DNA from: CAVSUZ01 sp963791885
Lineage (GTDB): Bacteria > Pseudomonadota > Alphaproteobacteria > Acetobacterales > Acetobacteraceae
Length of the DNA: 64,000 bases
Assembly (NCBI GenBank): GCA_963791885.1
Contig: CAWBUL010000006.1
Span: 310,001 to 374,000, forward strand
Direction: 5' to 3'
Part shown: positions 46,180 through 54,279 of the stretch, piece by piece
How the letters are laid out: every line of letters begins with the position of its first letter
Position numbering within the stretch: the stretch's first letter is position 1
The notes under the pieces: model-generated
Database searches by the model: none
What the model was told of the DNA's origin: nothing
Seen by the model: only the letters and a program-made list of their open reading frames with translations
Position numbers and translations under genes: made by a program

Positions 46180-46310
46180 GCCGCTATTAAAGCCCACGTC
46201 CTCACCTTCGTGTCGGCCTACAACTTTGCCAAGCATCTCAAGGCGCTCAGGTGGAAGACCCCGTTCGAAGCCGTCTGCCACGCCTGGACGACAACACCAG
46301 AAATCTTCAA
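46180..46310 (+). mobile_element. IS481-type transposase C-terminal fragment
   Basis: The + frame reads VLTFVSAYNFAKHLKALRWK and TPFEAVCHAWTTTPEIFKG, matching the C-terminal end of IS481 transposases. It stops at the IS5 terminal repeat at 46311. The rest is absent. Confidence 0.7.
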
Positions 46311-47505
46311 GGGAAACTCTGATCAACCCCGCCATCTGCGCCGCCCGGTCGTGGTGGTGGCGAAGACGGAGAAATCTGGATGCGACCTGAGGCCGGAATT
46401 CGGCGTTCGCGGGCCGGTTCGGCCGGTCTGCCGGATCGTCGCAGCGCTGCGGACGCAGCTCTCCTCTCACGCAGCCAGTAGCGACCTTCGAGCGAGGTAA
46501 AGATTGGCGAGGCCGCAGGTGACGAACAGCCGGTGGGCATTCTTGTCCAACCCGCGATAGCGCACCTTCACAAATCCAAACACGCGCTTGATGACCCCGA
46601 TACTATGCTCGACCTTCGCCCGTACCTTCGACTTGGTCCGATTGCGAGCTTTCTCTGCCTCATCGACAACACCGCGATGACGATATCGCCGGTTGGTGAA
46701 GTCCTGTGCAGATGGAGCATGCTCGCGGATGACATGACGCTGGCCACGATAGGCCTGGTCGCCCCAGACACGCCGTTCCTCGCCATGTAGCAGGTCACCA
46801 AGCACGCTGGCATCATGCACATTCGCCGCAGTGGCCACCGCGGAATGGATCAGCCTGGTCCTGCTATCTACCCCGACATGCGCCTTCATCCCGAAATACC
46901 ACTGCTGGCCCTTGCGGGTCTGGTGCATCTCGGGGTCGCGCTGCTTTGTGGCATTCTTGGTCGAACTCGGAGCGCTGATGATGGTCGCGTCCACGATCGT
47001 GCCGGTGCCCACCTTCAGACCCAGACTCTCAAGATGCTCGTTGACGGTGGCAAATATCTCAGTTCCAAGCTCGTGCTGCTCCAACAGGTGGCGGAACTTG
47101 CAAACCGTGGTCTCGTCCGGCACCGGCTCACGGCCGAGATCGATGCCGGCAAACTGCCGCATCGCAGCCGAGTCATACAGCGCCTCCTCCACTCCGGGAT
47201 CCGAGAGATTGAACCACAGCTGCAGGAAGTAGATGCGCAACATGCGTTCCAGTCCCACCGGTGGTCGGCCCCTGCCAGGCTTCGGATAGACCGGCTCGAT
47301 CAGCGCACAGAGTTGCTGCCACGGCACTACCCGCTCCATCTCGGCAAGAAAGGCTCCCCGCCGTGTGGTCTTGCCGTAGCGTTCGAAGCTTACGCTCGCC
47401 AGGGTCGCTTGACGCATCTCGTTCGGTCGATCCGAATGTAATCAATGCCACTCAACTACAGGCTGCTCCGTGACCGTGTCGAGATGGGATTCTTCAGAGT
47501 CTCCC
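46311..47505 (-). mobile_element. IS5-family element
   Basis: Near-inverted terminal repeats: GGGAAACTCTGA at 46311 and the complement of GGGAGACTCTGA ending at 47505. One intact transposase on the minus strand. No unambiguous target duplication was found. It separates an IS481 fragment from a serine-recombinase fragment. Confidence 0.85.
46467..47417 (-). CDS. IS5-family transposase
   Basis: 316 aa, intact. MRQATLASVSFERYGKTTRR, GRPPVGLERMLRIYFLQLWFNLSDPGVEEALYDS, then the DDE catalytic landmarks: GTIVDATIISAPSS (D), ERRVWGDQAYRGQRH (D) and KSKVRAKVEHSIGVIKRVFGFVKVRYRGL (E). Probably an active element. Confidence 0.93.
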   Translation of the reverse strand: MRQATLASVSFERYGKTTRRGAFLAEMERVVPWQQLCALIEPVYPKPGRGRPPVGLERMLRIYFLQLWFNLSDPGVEEALYDSAAMRQFAGIDLGREPVPDETTVCKFRHLLEQHELGTEIFATVNEHLESLGLKVGTGTIVDATIISAPSSTKNATKQRDPEMHQTRKGQQWYFGMKAHVGVDSRTRLIHSAVATAANVHDASVLGDLLHGEERRVWGDQAYRGQRHVIREHAPSAQDFTNRRYRHRGVVDEAEKARNRTKSKVRAKVEHSIGVIKRVFGFVKVRYRGLDKNAHRLFVTCGLANLYLARRSLLAA

Positions 47506-47589
47506 AAGCTCAACCCGCGTCACCTCATCCCGGGGCCAAACAGGCGTCAGGGATGAAGTTGCACCATCACACTCCGGGACCACACAAGT

Positions 47590-47851
47590 CGAACGTCCCA
47601 AACCGACCTGTCTGGCCGCCGCGGTTGGGGATAACCCGGCCTGCACCAGCTTGATCGCTGCGGCGATCTTGTCGGTATCGAGCGGCTGACGGCCTGGCCG
47701 CTTCCCGCGCGCACGCGCCGCAGCAATCCCCTTCTTGATACGCTCGGCAATCAGACGCCGTTCGAAGTGCGCAATCGCCCCGAACACGTGGAACACCAGC
47801 TCGCCGGCGGCTGAGGCTGTGTTGATGTTCTGTTCCAAGCTGAGCAGATAA
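47590..47851 (-). pseudogene. Serine recombinase (resolvase) C-terminal fragment
   Basis: The minus strand reads LLSLEQNINTASAAGELVFHVFGAIAHFERRLIAERIKKGIAAARARGKRPGRQPL, then an HTH (IKLVQAGLSPTAAARQVGLGRST). The catalytic serine region is missing; an IS66 end fragment occupies its place at 47852. The extreme C-terminus is also replaced after GRST. Confidence 0.82.
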
Positions 47852-47885
47852 GTAAGCGGTGGCTTCAGACCACGTTTGCCCAGGG
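47852..47885 (+). repeat. 34-bp fragment of an IS66 end
   Basis: GTAAGCGGTGGCTTCAGACC and the following 14 bases are identical to the left end of the IS66 element at 9298-9331. Nothing else of that IS is present here. It abuts the inverted-repeat element at 47886. Confidence 0.85.
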
Positions 47886-48097
47886 TGTGTTTCGGCGCGG
47901 CACCGTGACCCCCCATCGGCTTCCAAAAGTGACCCTGTCGGATCGATGATTTCGTCATCTCTATCAAGGAGATATGCGCCGTTGGGAGGGGTCACTATTC
48001 AAAGCCGATGACGTTCCGGAATGGGCCCGTGATGTGCCCAATTTTTCAATGAGATACGCCCGAATCAGGCGGGGTCCCATTTGGGCGCCGATTCACA
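47886..48097 (-). mobile_element. IS21-type non-autonomous inverted-repeat element (MITE), copy 1
   Basis: About 212 bp. One end begins TGTGTTTCGGCGC, the other, read inward, TGTGAATCGGCGC; both continue to a GACCCC block, as in IS21 termini. Inside are further GGGTCAC...GCCGAT repeats (around 47990-48015 and 47905-47935), typical of IS21 multi-repeat ends. No istA/istB. An inverted copy of the same length lies at 50916-51126. Confidence 0.7.
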
Positions 48098-49185
48098 AGC
48101 AGTGCACCAACCAGCCGGGTAACAGCGGCTTCGTTCGGGAAGATACCCACCACCTCGCTGCGCCGCTTGATCTCCCCATTGAGGCGTTCGAGCGGATTGG
48201 TGCTGTGTATCTTGGTGCGGTGCTGTGCCGGAAAGCCCATGTAGGCCAGGACATCAGCTTCGGCATGGTCCATCAGGGCGGCGAGCTTGCTGATGCGTGG
48301 CCTGGCTTGATCGGCGACCTGTCGCCACTGCTTGCGAGCGGCCTCAGCATCATCCTGGGCAAACGCCGTGCCGATCCACGCCGAGACGATCCGTCGCTGC
48401 GTCTTTCCGGCATGCGCCAAGGCATTGCGCATGAAGTGCACGCGACAGCGCTGCCAGGTCGCGCCAAGCACTTTGGCAATCGCTGCTTTCAGGCCTTCAT
48501 GCGCGTCGGAGATGACCAGCTTGACGCCGCGTAGGCCGCGGCGCGTGAGCGAGCGCAGGAACTCGGTCCAGAACGGCTCGGCTTCGCTGTTGCCGATGGT
48601 CATGCCCAGCACCTCGCGACGGCCGTCCGTGTTGACCGCCATGGCGACAATCACGGCCACCGAGACGATATGATGATCACGCCGGGCTTTGACATAGGTG
48701 GCATCCAGCCACAGATACGGCCACTCGCCTTCGATCGGACGGTGCAGGAACGTCTGCACCCGCTCGTCGATCTCGGCACAGAGCCGCGACACTTGGCTTT
48801 TGCTGATGCCCTCCAGCCCCATCGCCTTGACCAGCTCGTCCACCGAGCGGGTTGAGATGCCCTGGACGTAGGACTCTTGGATCACCGCGGTTAGCGCCTT
48901 CTCCGCCATCCGGCGCGGCTCCAGAAAGCCGGGAAAGTAGCTGCCGCGGCGTAGCTTCGGTATGCGCAGCTCCACGGTCCCAGCACGTGTCTGCCAGTCG
49001 CGATCCCGGTAGCCGTTGCGCAGGTTGGTCCGATTCTCGCTGCGCTCGCCGTGGCCAGCACCGCACAGAGTCTCGGTCTCCAGTTCCATCAGACGCTGCG
49101 CGGCGAAGCCGATCATCTCGCGCAGCAGTGTCGCGTCCGAACCCTTCTCCATCAGCTCGCGAAGGGTGATCATGTCGTCGGTCAT
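48098..49185 (-). pseudogene. IS256 transposase lacking the C-terminus
   Basis: From ATG 49185: MTDDMITLRELMEKGSDATL, ELRIPKLRRGSYFPGFLEPR, YLWLDATYVKARRDHH (D), VKLVISDAHEGLKAAI (D), STNPLERLNGEIKRRSEVVGIFPNE (E). After RLVGALLV the frame runs into foreign sequence (NRRPNGTPPDSG) inside the MITE. About 30 C-terminal residues are missing relative to the family, so activity is doubtful. Confidence 0.85.
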
Positions 49186-49255
49186 CGGGGTGGCCTCCAA
49201 GGTCAGAGTTGCGTGTTGCAACCCAACCCTACCCAGGAGCACCACGGTGACCACC

Positions 49256-49335
49256 GCTGTGGATAAGTGGCCTGCCTACTCCAGACTCTTGGCGGTACTC
49301 TTGGCGGTCGCTCCGGCAGGCCACTTACCCACAGC
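49256..49335. repeat. 21-bp inverted repeat with DnaA-box-like sequence near the IS256 end
   Basis: The arms are 49256-49276 and 49315-49335 with a single mismatch. The left arm contains TGTGGATAA (49258-49266), the complement of the DnaA box TTATCCACA. The loop holds a 12-bp tandem duplication, ACTCTTGGCGGT twice (49285-49308), present only once (with changes) in the second IS256 copy. Confidence 0.8.
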
Positions 49336-49394
49336 TCCTACACCACGAACTGGGACACGACCCAAGGGAGAAGCTCGACGCACTCGAAGCGTAT

Positions 49395-50231
49395 TTGGAG
49401 TTCTACACAAAGGTTCTCTTGAACCAGCGCCGCTGGCTTAAGGGCACCATTTTTGTTGATGCTTTCGCGGGTCCCGGCCGCTCTCCGGTGCGCTCTAAGC
49501 AGTCGCCGCTCGGCCCTCTCGTTAGCCTGCTCGAGCCGGAAAACGAAGAGGAAGGCGAATATATCTCGGGCTCGCCGCGGCGTGCTCTCGAGGTCATGCA
49601 TCCGTTCGATGAATATGTGTTCATTGAAATGGCTAATGACCGGATCGCCGAGCTCGAGGCTTTGCGCTCCGAATTCGTCGATCGGCGCAAAATCGACATC
49701 CGCCGAGGGGATGCTAACGAACATTTAGAGGACCTGCTCAAAGGTCATCTCGGCAAGCCTGGCTGGAAAGCTGTGGTGTTCTTGGATCCTTTCGGGATGC
49801 ACGTCCCGTGGTCGACAATTCAACGCCTTGGCGCCACCCAGAATATTGAGGTTTTCATCAACTTCACTTTGGGAATGGCTGTGCAACGGCTGCTGCGCAA
49901 GGACGCGGAAATCACGCCGGGATGCCGCGATGCCCTGGATGTGTTCTTTGGCACAACCGATTGGTGGGCGGAGGTCTACACGGAGACCCATGATCTTCTG
50001 GGCAGCCGAATCGTGAAGCGGGCAGATGCCGGGGATCGTCTGCTCGAGTTCTACCGAGCCCGCCTCAAAAGCGCGTTTGGCCTGGTCTCGCCAGGGAAGT
50101 TGGTGCGGAACACCACGGGCGCGCACCTCTACTACCTGATCTGGGCCGGGACGCACCCCAAGGGCCTAATGGGGGCGGCTTACATCCTGGGCGAGCAGCC
50201 GAAGCAGCCCAAAAGGGCCAAGTCCGCTTGA
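49395..50231 (+). CDS. tcmP: Three-Cys-motif partner protein TcmP, 5' end truncated
   Basis: 278 aa from TTG 49395. The frame is open upstream to the IS256 end at about 49363 (HDPREKLDALEAYLEFYTKV), so the natural N-terminus was removed by IS256. The core reads FVDAFAGPGRSP, YISGSPRRALEVM, DEYVFIEMANDRIAELEAL, AVVFLDPFGMHVPWSTIQ (DPFG motif) and NTTGAHLYYLIWAGTHPKGL. TcmP proteins resemble methyltransferases and are usually encoded beside a three-Cys-motif protein in defence-type islands; no such partner is adjacent here. Confidence 0.82.
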   Translation: MEFYTKVLLNQRRWLKGTIFVDAFAGPGRSPVRSKQSPLGPLVSLLEPENEEEGEYISGSPRRALEVMHPFDEYVFIEMANDRIAELEALRSEFVDRRKIDIRRGDANEHLEDLLKGHLGKPGWKAVVFLDPFGMHVPWSTIQRLGATQNIEVFINFTLGMAVQRLLRKDAEITPGCRDALDVFFGTTDWWAEVYTETHDLLGSRIVKRADAGDRLLEFYRARLKSAFGLVSPGKLVRNTTGAHLYYLIWAGTHPKGLMGAAYILGEQPKQPKRAKSA

Positions 50232-50258
50232 GATGCCCTGCCCTCCCCTCCTGGGCTT

Positions 50259-50843
50259 CTAAGCTTGTGCTTCCGGAAACTCGAGTCCTTCGTAAATCTC
50301 GGCCATCGTTAATGTAAGCGGCACCCTCGGCAATTCGACGGTTGCCTCGAGACCTCTAATTTCCTCCGGGCGGAGGTCGAATTCGGCGTTAAGTCTGCGG
50401 GTATAGACATGCACTAGGGGTTCGGAGGGTTCTACCAGCACGTAGTGGAGGATCGTCTCCGTAGCGTTGTAGTCAGCGAGTTTGATCGTGCGGTCGTCCT
50501 TTTGAGTTTCCGGCGACAGGACTTCGAAAACCACACGCGGTTCCGGCGCAATCAAGTTCCCTGGGTTCCGTGGTCCGCAATCGATCGTCACGTCGGGATA
50601 GCGTGCCCGCCCGTTTCCGGTCTGCACTTTCATATCGGATGGGAATGGTCGGCAGGGAGTTCCTCGAAGTTTGCCGTGAGCGGCGGCGAACAGGTTCCCT
50701 TGAATGATGTTGTGTGCCTCGTTTGCCCCGGCCATGCCGTAGGCGTAGCCGTCGACGAACTCGTGCTTTTGGTCCTGGGTGGCTTCCCAGGCCAAGTATT
50801 CTTCCATCGTCATTCGGCGCTCAGTTAGTTGCGGCCTCGCCAT
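50259..50843 (-). CDS. Uma2-family (DUF820) putative nuclease
   Basis: 194 aa, ATG 50843. MTMEEYLAWEATQDQKHEFVDGYAYGMAGANEAHNIIQGNL, then the PD-(D/E)xK-like pair RYPDVTIDCG and RVVFEVLSPET, and YVLVEPSEPLVHVYTR. Uma2 proteins are restriction-endonuclease-like and of uncertain function. Convergent with tcmP. Confidence 0.88.
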   Translation of the reverse strand: MARPQLTERRMTMEEYLAWEATQDQKHEFVDGYAYGMAGANEAHNIIQGNLFAAAHGKLRGTPCRPFPSDMKVQTGNGRARYPDVTIDCGPRNPGNLIAPEPRVVFEVLSPETQKDDRTIKLADYNATETILHYVLVEPSEPLVHVYTRRLNAEFDLRPEEIRGLEATVELPRVPLTLTMAEIYEGLEFPEAQA

Positions 50844-50915
50844 GTGTCCCTCTTAGGCCTGCGAGCCTAGCATATGGGGCGCTAGACGGCATTAGCGAGG
50901 TTTTCTAGCCGTCGT

Positions 50916-51126
50916 TGTGAATCGGCGCTCAAATGGGACCCGGCCTGATTCGGGTTTACCTGCTTGAAAGAGTGGGCATTTCGCGACTTCATTCCGAACA
51001 TCATCGGCTTTGAATAGTGACCCTACCCCACAGCGCATATCCCATTGAGAAGCACGGCGAAATCGCCGATCTGATAGGGTCGCTCTTGGAAGCCGATGGT
51101 GGGTCACGGTGCCGCGCCGAAACACA
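50916..51126 (+). mobile_element. IS21-type non-autonomous inverted-repeat element (MITE), copy 2
   Basis: 211 bp, opposite orientation to the copy at 47886-48097 and similar throughout (roughly three quarters of positions by eye). It starts TGTGAATCGGCGC and ends with the complement of TGTGTTTCGGCGC. No flanking duplication. It abuts the truncated second IS256 copy. Confidence 0.7.
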
Positions 51127-51548
51127 CCGGGAAAGTAGCTGCCGCGGCGTAGCTTCGGTATGCGCAGCTCCACGGTCCCAGCACGTGTCTGCCAGTCGCG
51201 ATCCCGGTAGCCGTTGCGCAGGTTGGTCCGATTCTCGCTGCGCTCGCCGTGGCCAGCACCGCACCGAGTCTCGGTCTCCAGTTCCATCAGACGCTGCGCG
51301 GCGAAGCCGATCATCTCGCGCAGCAGTGTCGCGTCCGAACCCTTCTCCATCAGCTCGCGAAGGGTGATCATGTCGTCGGTCATCGGGGTGGCCTCCAAGG
51401 TCAGAGTTGCGTGTTGCAACCCAACCCTACCCAGGAGCACCACGGTGACCACCGCTGTGGATAGGTGGCCTGCCTACTCCAAACTCTTGACGGTCGCTCC
51501 GGCAGGCCACTTACCCACAGCTCCTACACCACGAACTGGGACACGACC
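51127..51548 (-). mobile_element. IS256-family element, second copy, only the transposase N-terminus
   Basis: Nearly identical to 48940-49362: it encodes the first 80 or so residues of the transposase (MTDDMITL... RRGSYFPG) and the same hairpin and terminal sequence. It is cut at 51127 by the MITE. On the other side it interrupts a QueC-like gene after SRMSPEEIA. Confidence 0.87.
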
Positions 51549-51745
51549 GCAATTTCTTCGGGCGACATGCGGGAGAGCTCGGTCGCATGTCGCACGTAGC
51601 TGAACGCCACATTCCGGTCGTCCTTTTTCAAACGCGCTCCTGTCAGCACATCAGTGCTGTAATCCATCTCTGGATCGCATTCGGTGGCATCGACCGCGAC
51701 CATCGCAAGCCGCCGATCAATGCATTGACTACAACATCCACAATG
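51549..51745 (-). pseudogene. QueC-like ATPase, C-terminal fragment
   Basis: The minus strand reads RHCGCCSQCIDRRLAMVAVDATECDPEMDYSTDVL, then DRNVAFSYVRHATELSRMSPEEIA. The CxxC-type metal cluster (CGxCSQCIDRR) is characteristic of the C-terminus of QueC-like PP-loop proteins. The N-terminal half lies on the opposite strand immediately adjacent. The IS256 end supplies the stop. Confidence 0.65.
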
Positions 51746-52249
51746 CCTGGAACCGTCCCGATGTAGACCAGACACTCCGCAGGGCTCTCAACTTCCTAGC
51801 CGATGACCGTTTTGGGTTCCGGTTTGAAAAACTTCAGTCCGATCGAGCCAAGCAAGATTATCTGCACCTTGATTCAGGCTCGCCGGAAAGCTGGCCCTTC
51901 GATCGTCCGGGCCGCGTGCTACTCGGGCGGGCTGGACAGCTTGGCTGGGGCTGTAGAACGAGCCGCTCGGGGCGAGAAGCTGGTTCTGGTTAGCCACCGT
52001 TCGACACCAACCATCGATCATCGACAGAAGGAGCTTTTCCGGAATCTGTCCGAGATGTTCCCCGGAAGTCGGTTGCTTCGGGTGCCCGTTTGGATCAACA
52101 GGAGCGGTTATCGGCGGGCCCATCGGTACACTCAGCGCACCCGCTCCTTCCTATTCTGGGCCCTGGCTTTCGCAGTCGGCACATCGGCTCGTGCCGATGG
52201 AGTGCAGTTTTTCGAAAATGGCGTAGTTAGCCTAAATCTTCCTGAATGA
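51746..52249 (+). pseudogene. QueC-like ATPase (Qat-type defence?), N-terminal fragment, frameshifted
   Basis: The frame LRRALNFLADDRFGFRFEKLQSDRAKQDYLHLDSG ends WPFDRPGRVLL. Then, after a frameshift near 51910, SGGLDSLAGAVERAARGEKLVLVSHRSTPTIDHRQ (PP-loop SGGLDS), YTQRTRSFLFWALAFAVG and FFENGVVSLNLP. This matches QueC-like proteins known from anti-phage loci such as Qat, where the PP-loop enzyme is thought to modify a partner protein. The remainder is on the other strand or lost. Confidence 0.65.
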
Positions 52250-52562
52250 AACCCAATATGATCGCGCACTTGCGCTAATCAAATCCCAACGCGAGGTGTT
52301 CCTTGTGGAGCGTGCTTCCCTAGAGAAGCAAATCTCTGACTTGCAGGCCGCCGGTCGAGCCGCTGAAACCGGCCCTCTCGTCCCGCAACTGCAAGCGAAG
52401 CAAAATATCGCCGACCTTTCAAGCTTTCAAGCGCCGTCGTCGCGGCATACGAGGCATGTGCAGGCCCAGCTATTCAGAAAGCCAATCCGAAAGCCTTGGG
52501 CGGTTGCTCTGCTCCTGCAACAGGCTTATGCGAATACGAAGCCGAAAGAGGCTGTGCCATAA
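52250..52562 (+). other. Unrecognised open frame, possibly a fragment
   Basis: A + frame is open from about 52250 (NETQYDRALALIKSQREVFLVERASLEKQISDLQ) to 52562. It is helical and charged at first, then loses character; another frame (FKLSSAVVAAYEACAGPAIQ) looks more protein-like after about 52415, so a frameshift is likely. No family recognised. Confidence 0.35.
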
Positions 52563-52567
52563 TTCTA

Positions 52568-52718
52568 GCAGACCGTGTGGAAACTCCATGCCGTAACGGT
52601 AATGAGCATCATTCGAATCCGGCGGGCTTCACTCGCGACATATGACTGCCGCCAAAGTATTCCCGGTGAATCTATCTTGCGCGCCGTTCCCGTGCTCCTG
52701 CGTTTTCACACGGTCTGC
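52568..52718 (+). mobile_element. 151-bp inverted-repeat element, family B, copy 1
   Basis: The ends are GCAGACCGTGTGGAAAC and the complement of GCAGACCGTGTGAAAAC, so it has about 17-bp terminal inverted repeats and no coding capacity. A second copy of identical length and orientation lies at 53353-53503. The parent IS family was not identified. Confidence 0.72.
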
Positions 52719-52787
52719 TTGATTTCTGCTGTTCGCCATGGTGACTGGTCGCACAAGGGCGCATTGGGGTCGGGGCCATGCTGAGTG

Positions 52788-53216
52788 TTACGGCTGTGTA
52801 GCGTGAACGGTCACTCCCTGTGGCAGGACGACCCACGGCTGCGCACTCCGCGTCCAAAAATGCTCCCTCGGCCTGATCCACGACGTGTCGTCAAATGTTC
52901 CTCCACGCACGACCCGCTTTTCGTTTGGAGCCAACGCGTCGAGCTTTGAACCGCCGCACACCCAGACACCGCAGTCAGGGCAAATTGCTCGATGGCTGAT
53001 CGTGCCGCTACCGAGCACGCGCCGAACTAACCGAGAAGACCCCGTAATGGTAAAAGCGGTAGCCGGGACAACAACACCAATTGCAAATGCCGCACCTGAT
53101 AACGTTTGGCAGTCAGTGCAGTGGCATACATACGCCCCGAGTGGGGGCGCGGTGAGTGTGTAACGCAGGGCACGACAGTGACAGCCACCAGTCAGAAGGA
53201 ACGGTTCGGCGCCCAT
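52788..53216 (-). CDS. GFA-family zinc protein
   Basis: 142 aa from ATG 53216 (MGAEPFLLTGGCHCRALRY). The zinc ligands are visible: GCHCRALRY, CHCTDCQTLSGAAF and CPDCGVWVCGGSK. Family members are named after glutathione-dependent formaldehyde-activating enzyme, though most have unknown substrates. It is the only gene between two direct copies of the 151-bp element. Confidence 0.85.
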   Translation of the reverse strand: MGAEPFLLTGGCHCRALRYTLTAPPLGAYVCHCTDCQTLSGAAFAIGVVVPATAFTITGSSRLVRRVLGSGTISHRAICPDCGVWVCGGSKLDALAPNEKRVVRGGTFDDTSWIRPREHFWTRSAQPWVVLPQGVTVHATQP

Positions 53217-53352
53217 TGCTGTCTCCCGTTTCGGCCGCTTCACTTCTCAACATAGCAGTGCCTCGGCCGTGGCCGCAGAACATTACCGGAGCCGCGAGCA
53301 TTCGCCAATTCCTGCCCTGACGCTGCCCCCTCTTACGCGGCGCAGAATTCTT

Positions 53353-53503
53353 GCAGAGCGTGTAAAAACTCCATGCCGTAACGGCAATGAGCATTATTCG
53401 AATCCGGCGGGCCTCACTCGCGATATATGACTGCGGCGAAAGTATTCCCGGTGAACCTGTCTTGCGCGCCGTTCCCGTGCTCCTGCGTTTTCACACGGTC
53501 TGC
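53353..53503 (+). mobile_element. 151-bp inverted-repeat element, family B, copy 2
   Basis: It begins GCAGAGCGTGTAAAAAC and ends with the complement of GCAGACCGTGTGAAAAC. About nine in ten bases match copy 1, in the same orientation. Together the copies flank the GFA gene. Confidence 0.72.
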
Positions 53504-53717
53504 TTGAGATATGCATCGCCGAGACCGAGCACAAACGCTTGCCGCCCGAGGACTGCTAAATCAGTCCGTGTTGGCTCAGCCGGTCCCGCGGCAAGCGGAT
53601 CACTTCAACCGCCACCTCGGCGGAGATGGAACGCCCTAAGACGTGACGAGCCACCTATTCATGCCCGTTCGGCAGTAAGCTTCTTCTTCGGCCACACTGC
53701 GTGGAGATCGTCACCAA

Positions 53718-53900
53718 ATGACTCTACTATCGCGCGAAGAAGCTCTTGCGGCGGCCCTGGGCGAGTATAGACGCGAAGCTGATAGACATGGCCCCTACCG
53801 GGGATATTTGGCTGAGGCATACGAGTTGATCAGGCGTCTGGAAGAGCGGGGCTATACGATCACGCCGCTGAAATCCGCCGAACTGCTCGATCACGGCTAA
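53718..53900 (+). CDS. Small hypothetical protein
   Basis: 60 aa, ATG 53718: LSREEALAAALGEYRREADRHG, YLAEAYELIRRLEERGYTITPL. Helical, charged, no membrane segment. Not recognised; coding character is reasonable but unsupported by context. Confidence 0.45.
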   Translation: MTLLSREEALAAALGEYRREADRHGPYRGYLAEAYELIRRLEERGYTITPLKSAELLDHG

Positions 53901-54001
53901 CGGTTCCAGCGGGTGAAGGGATCAGCCGCGTGCCCAGCCCCCTCAATCGCCGGATCGATGCGATCGAGCTATTTCTGTCGGCGCCGTATGGAGGCGTCCC
54001 G

Positions 54002-54139
54002 ATGACCAAAGAACTGTCGTATCGAGCGGAAGCCGCCGCCGGGTATGACCGCGCCTTCGGCAGCATTTCGGGCCAGTTCATCCCCGGCTTACTACGGGCT
54101 GCTCGCGTAGGCCCAGGGCACCACGAAGAAAGGCCATGA
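54002..54139 (+). pseudogene. SAM-dependent methyltransferase, N-terminal fragment
   Basis: ATG 54002: MTKELSYRAEAAAGYDRAFG, SISGQFIPGLLRAARVGPGH. This is the usual entry to class I methyltransferases just before the glycine-rich SAM motif, which is absent. Only about 40 residues remain. Confidence 0.6.
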
Positions 54140-54279
54140 GGCTTTCAGGGTCGGCCTCGAAGCCTGGATGGATGCCACCGCCGTCCTGCTCGAAACCGAG
54201 AGGATCGCTCAGCCACGCAAGGCGAGGGGTCGCGGGTGCAAGTGCTGAGCAGTTGTTTGTCTCAATACATAGGCCATCG

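Larger units (their letters stand above)
48098..49362 (-). mobile_element. IS256-family element, 3' end lost
   Basis: The transposase-start side is complete, ending CACGACC at 49362 in a sequence shared with the second copy (ending 51548). The other side is cut at 48098 by the IS21-type element, so one terminal repeat is missing. A long hairpin near the surviving end is described separately. Confidence 0.8.

Noticed and set aside
46311..47505. Target duplication of the IS5 element
   Set aside because: Flanks TTCAA and AAGCT give no clear direct repeat at the best-fitting ends.
52605..52640. tRNA T-arm-like ATTCGAATCC in the 151-bp repeats
   Set aside because: No flanking 5-bp stem, no anticodon arm or acceptor stem around it.
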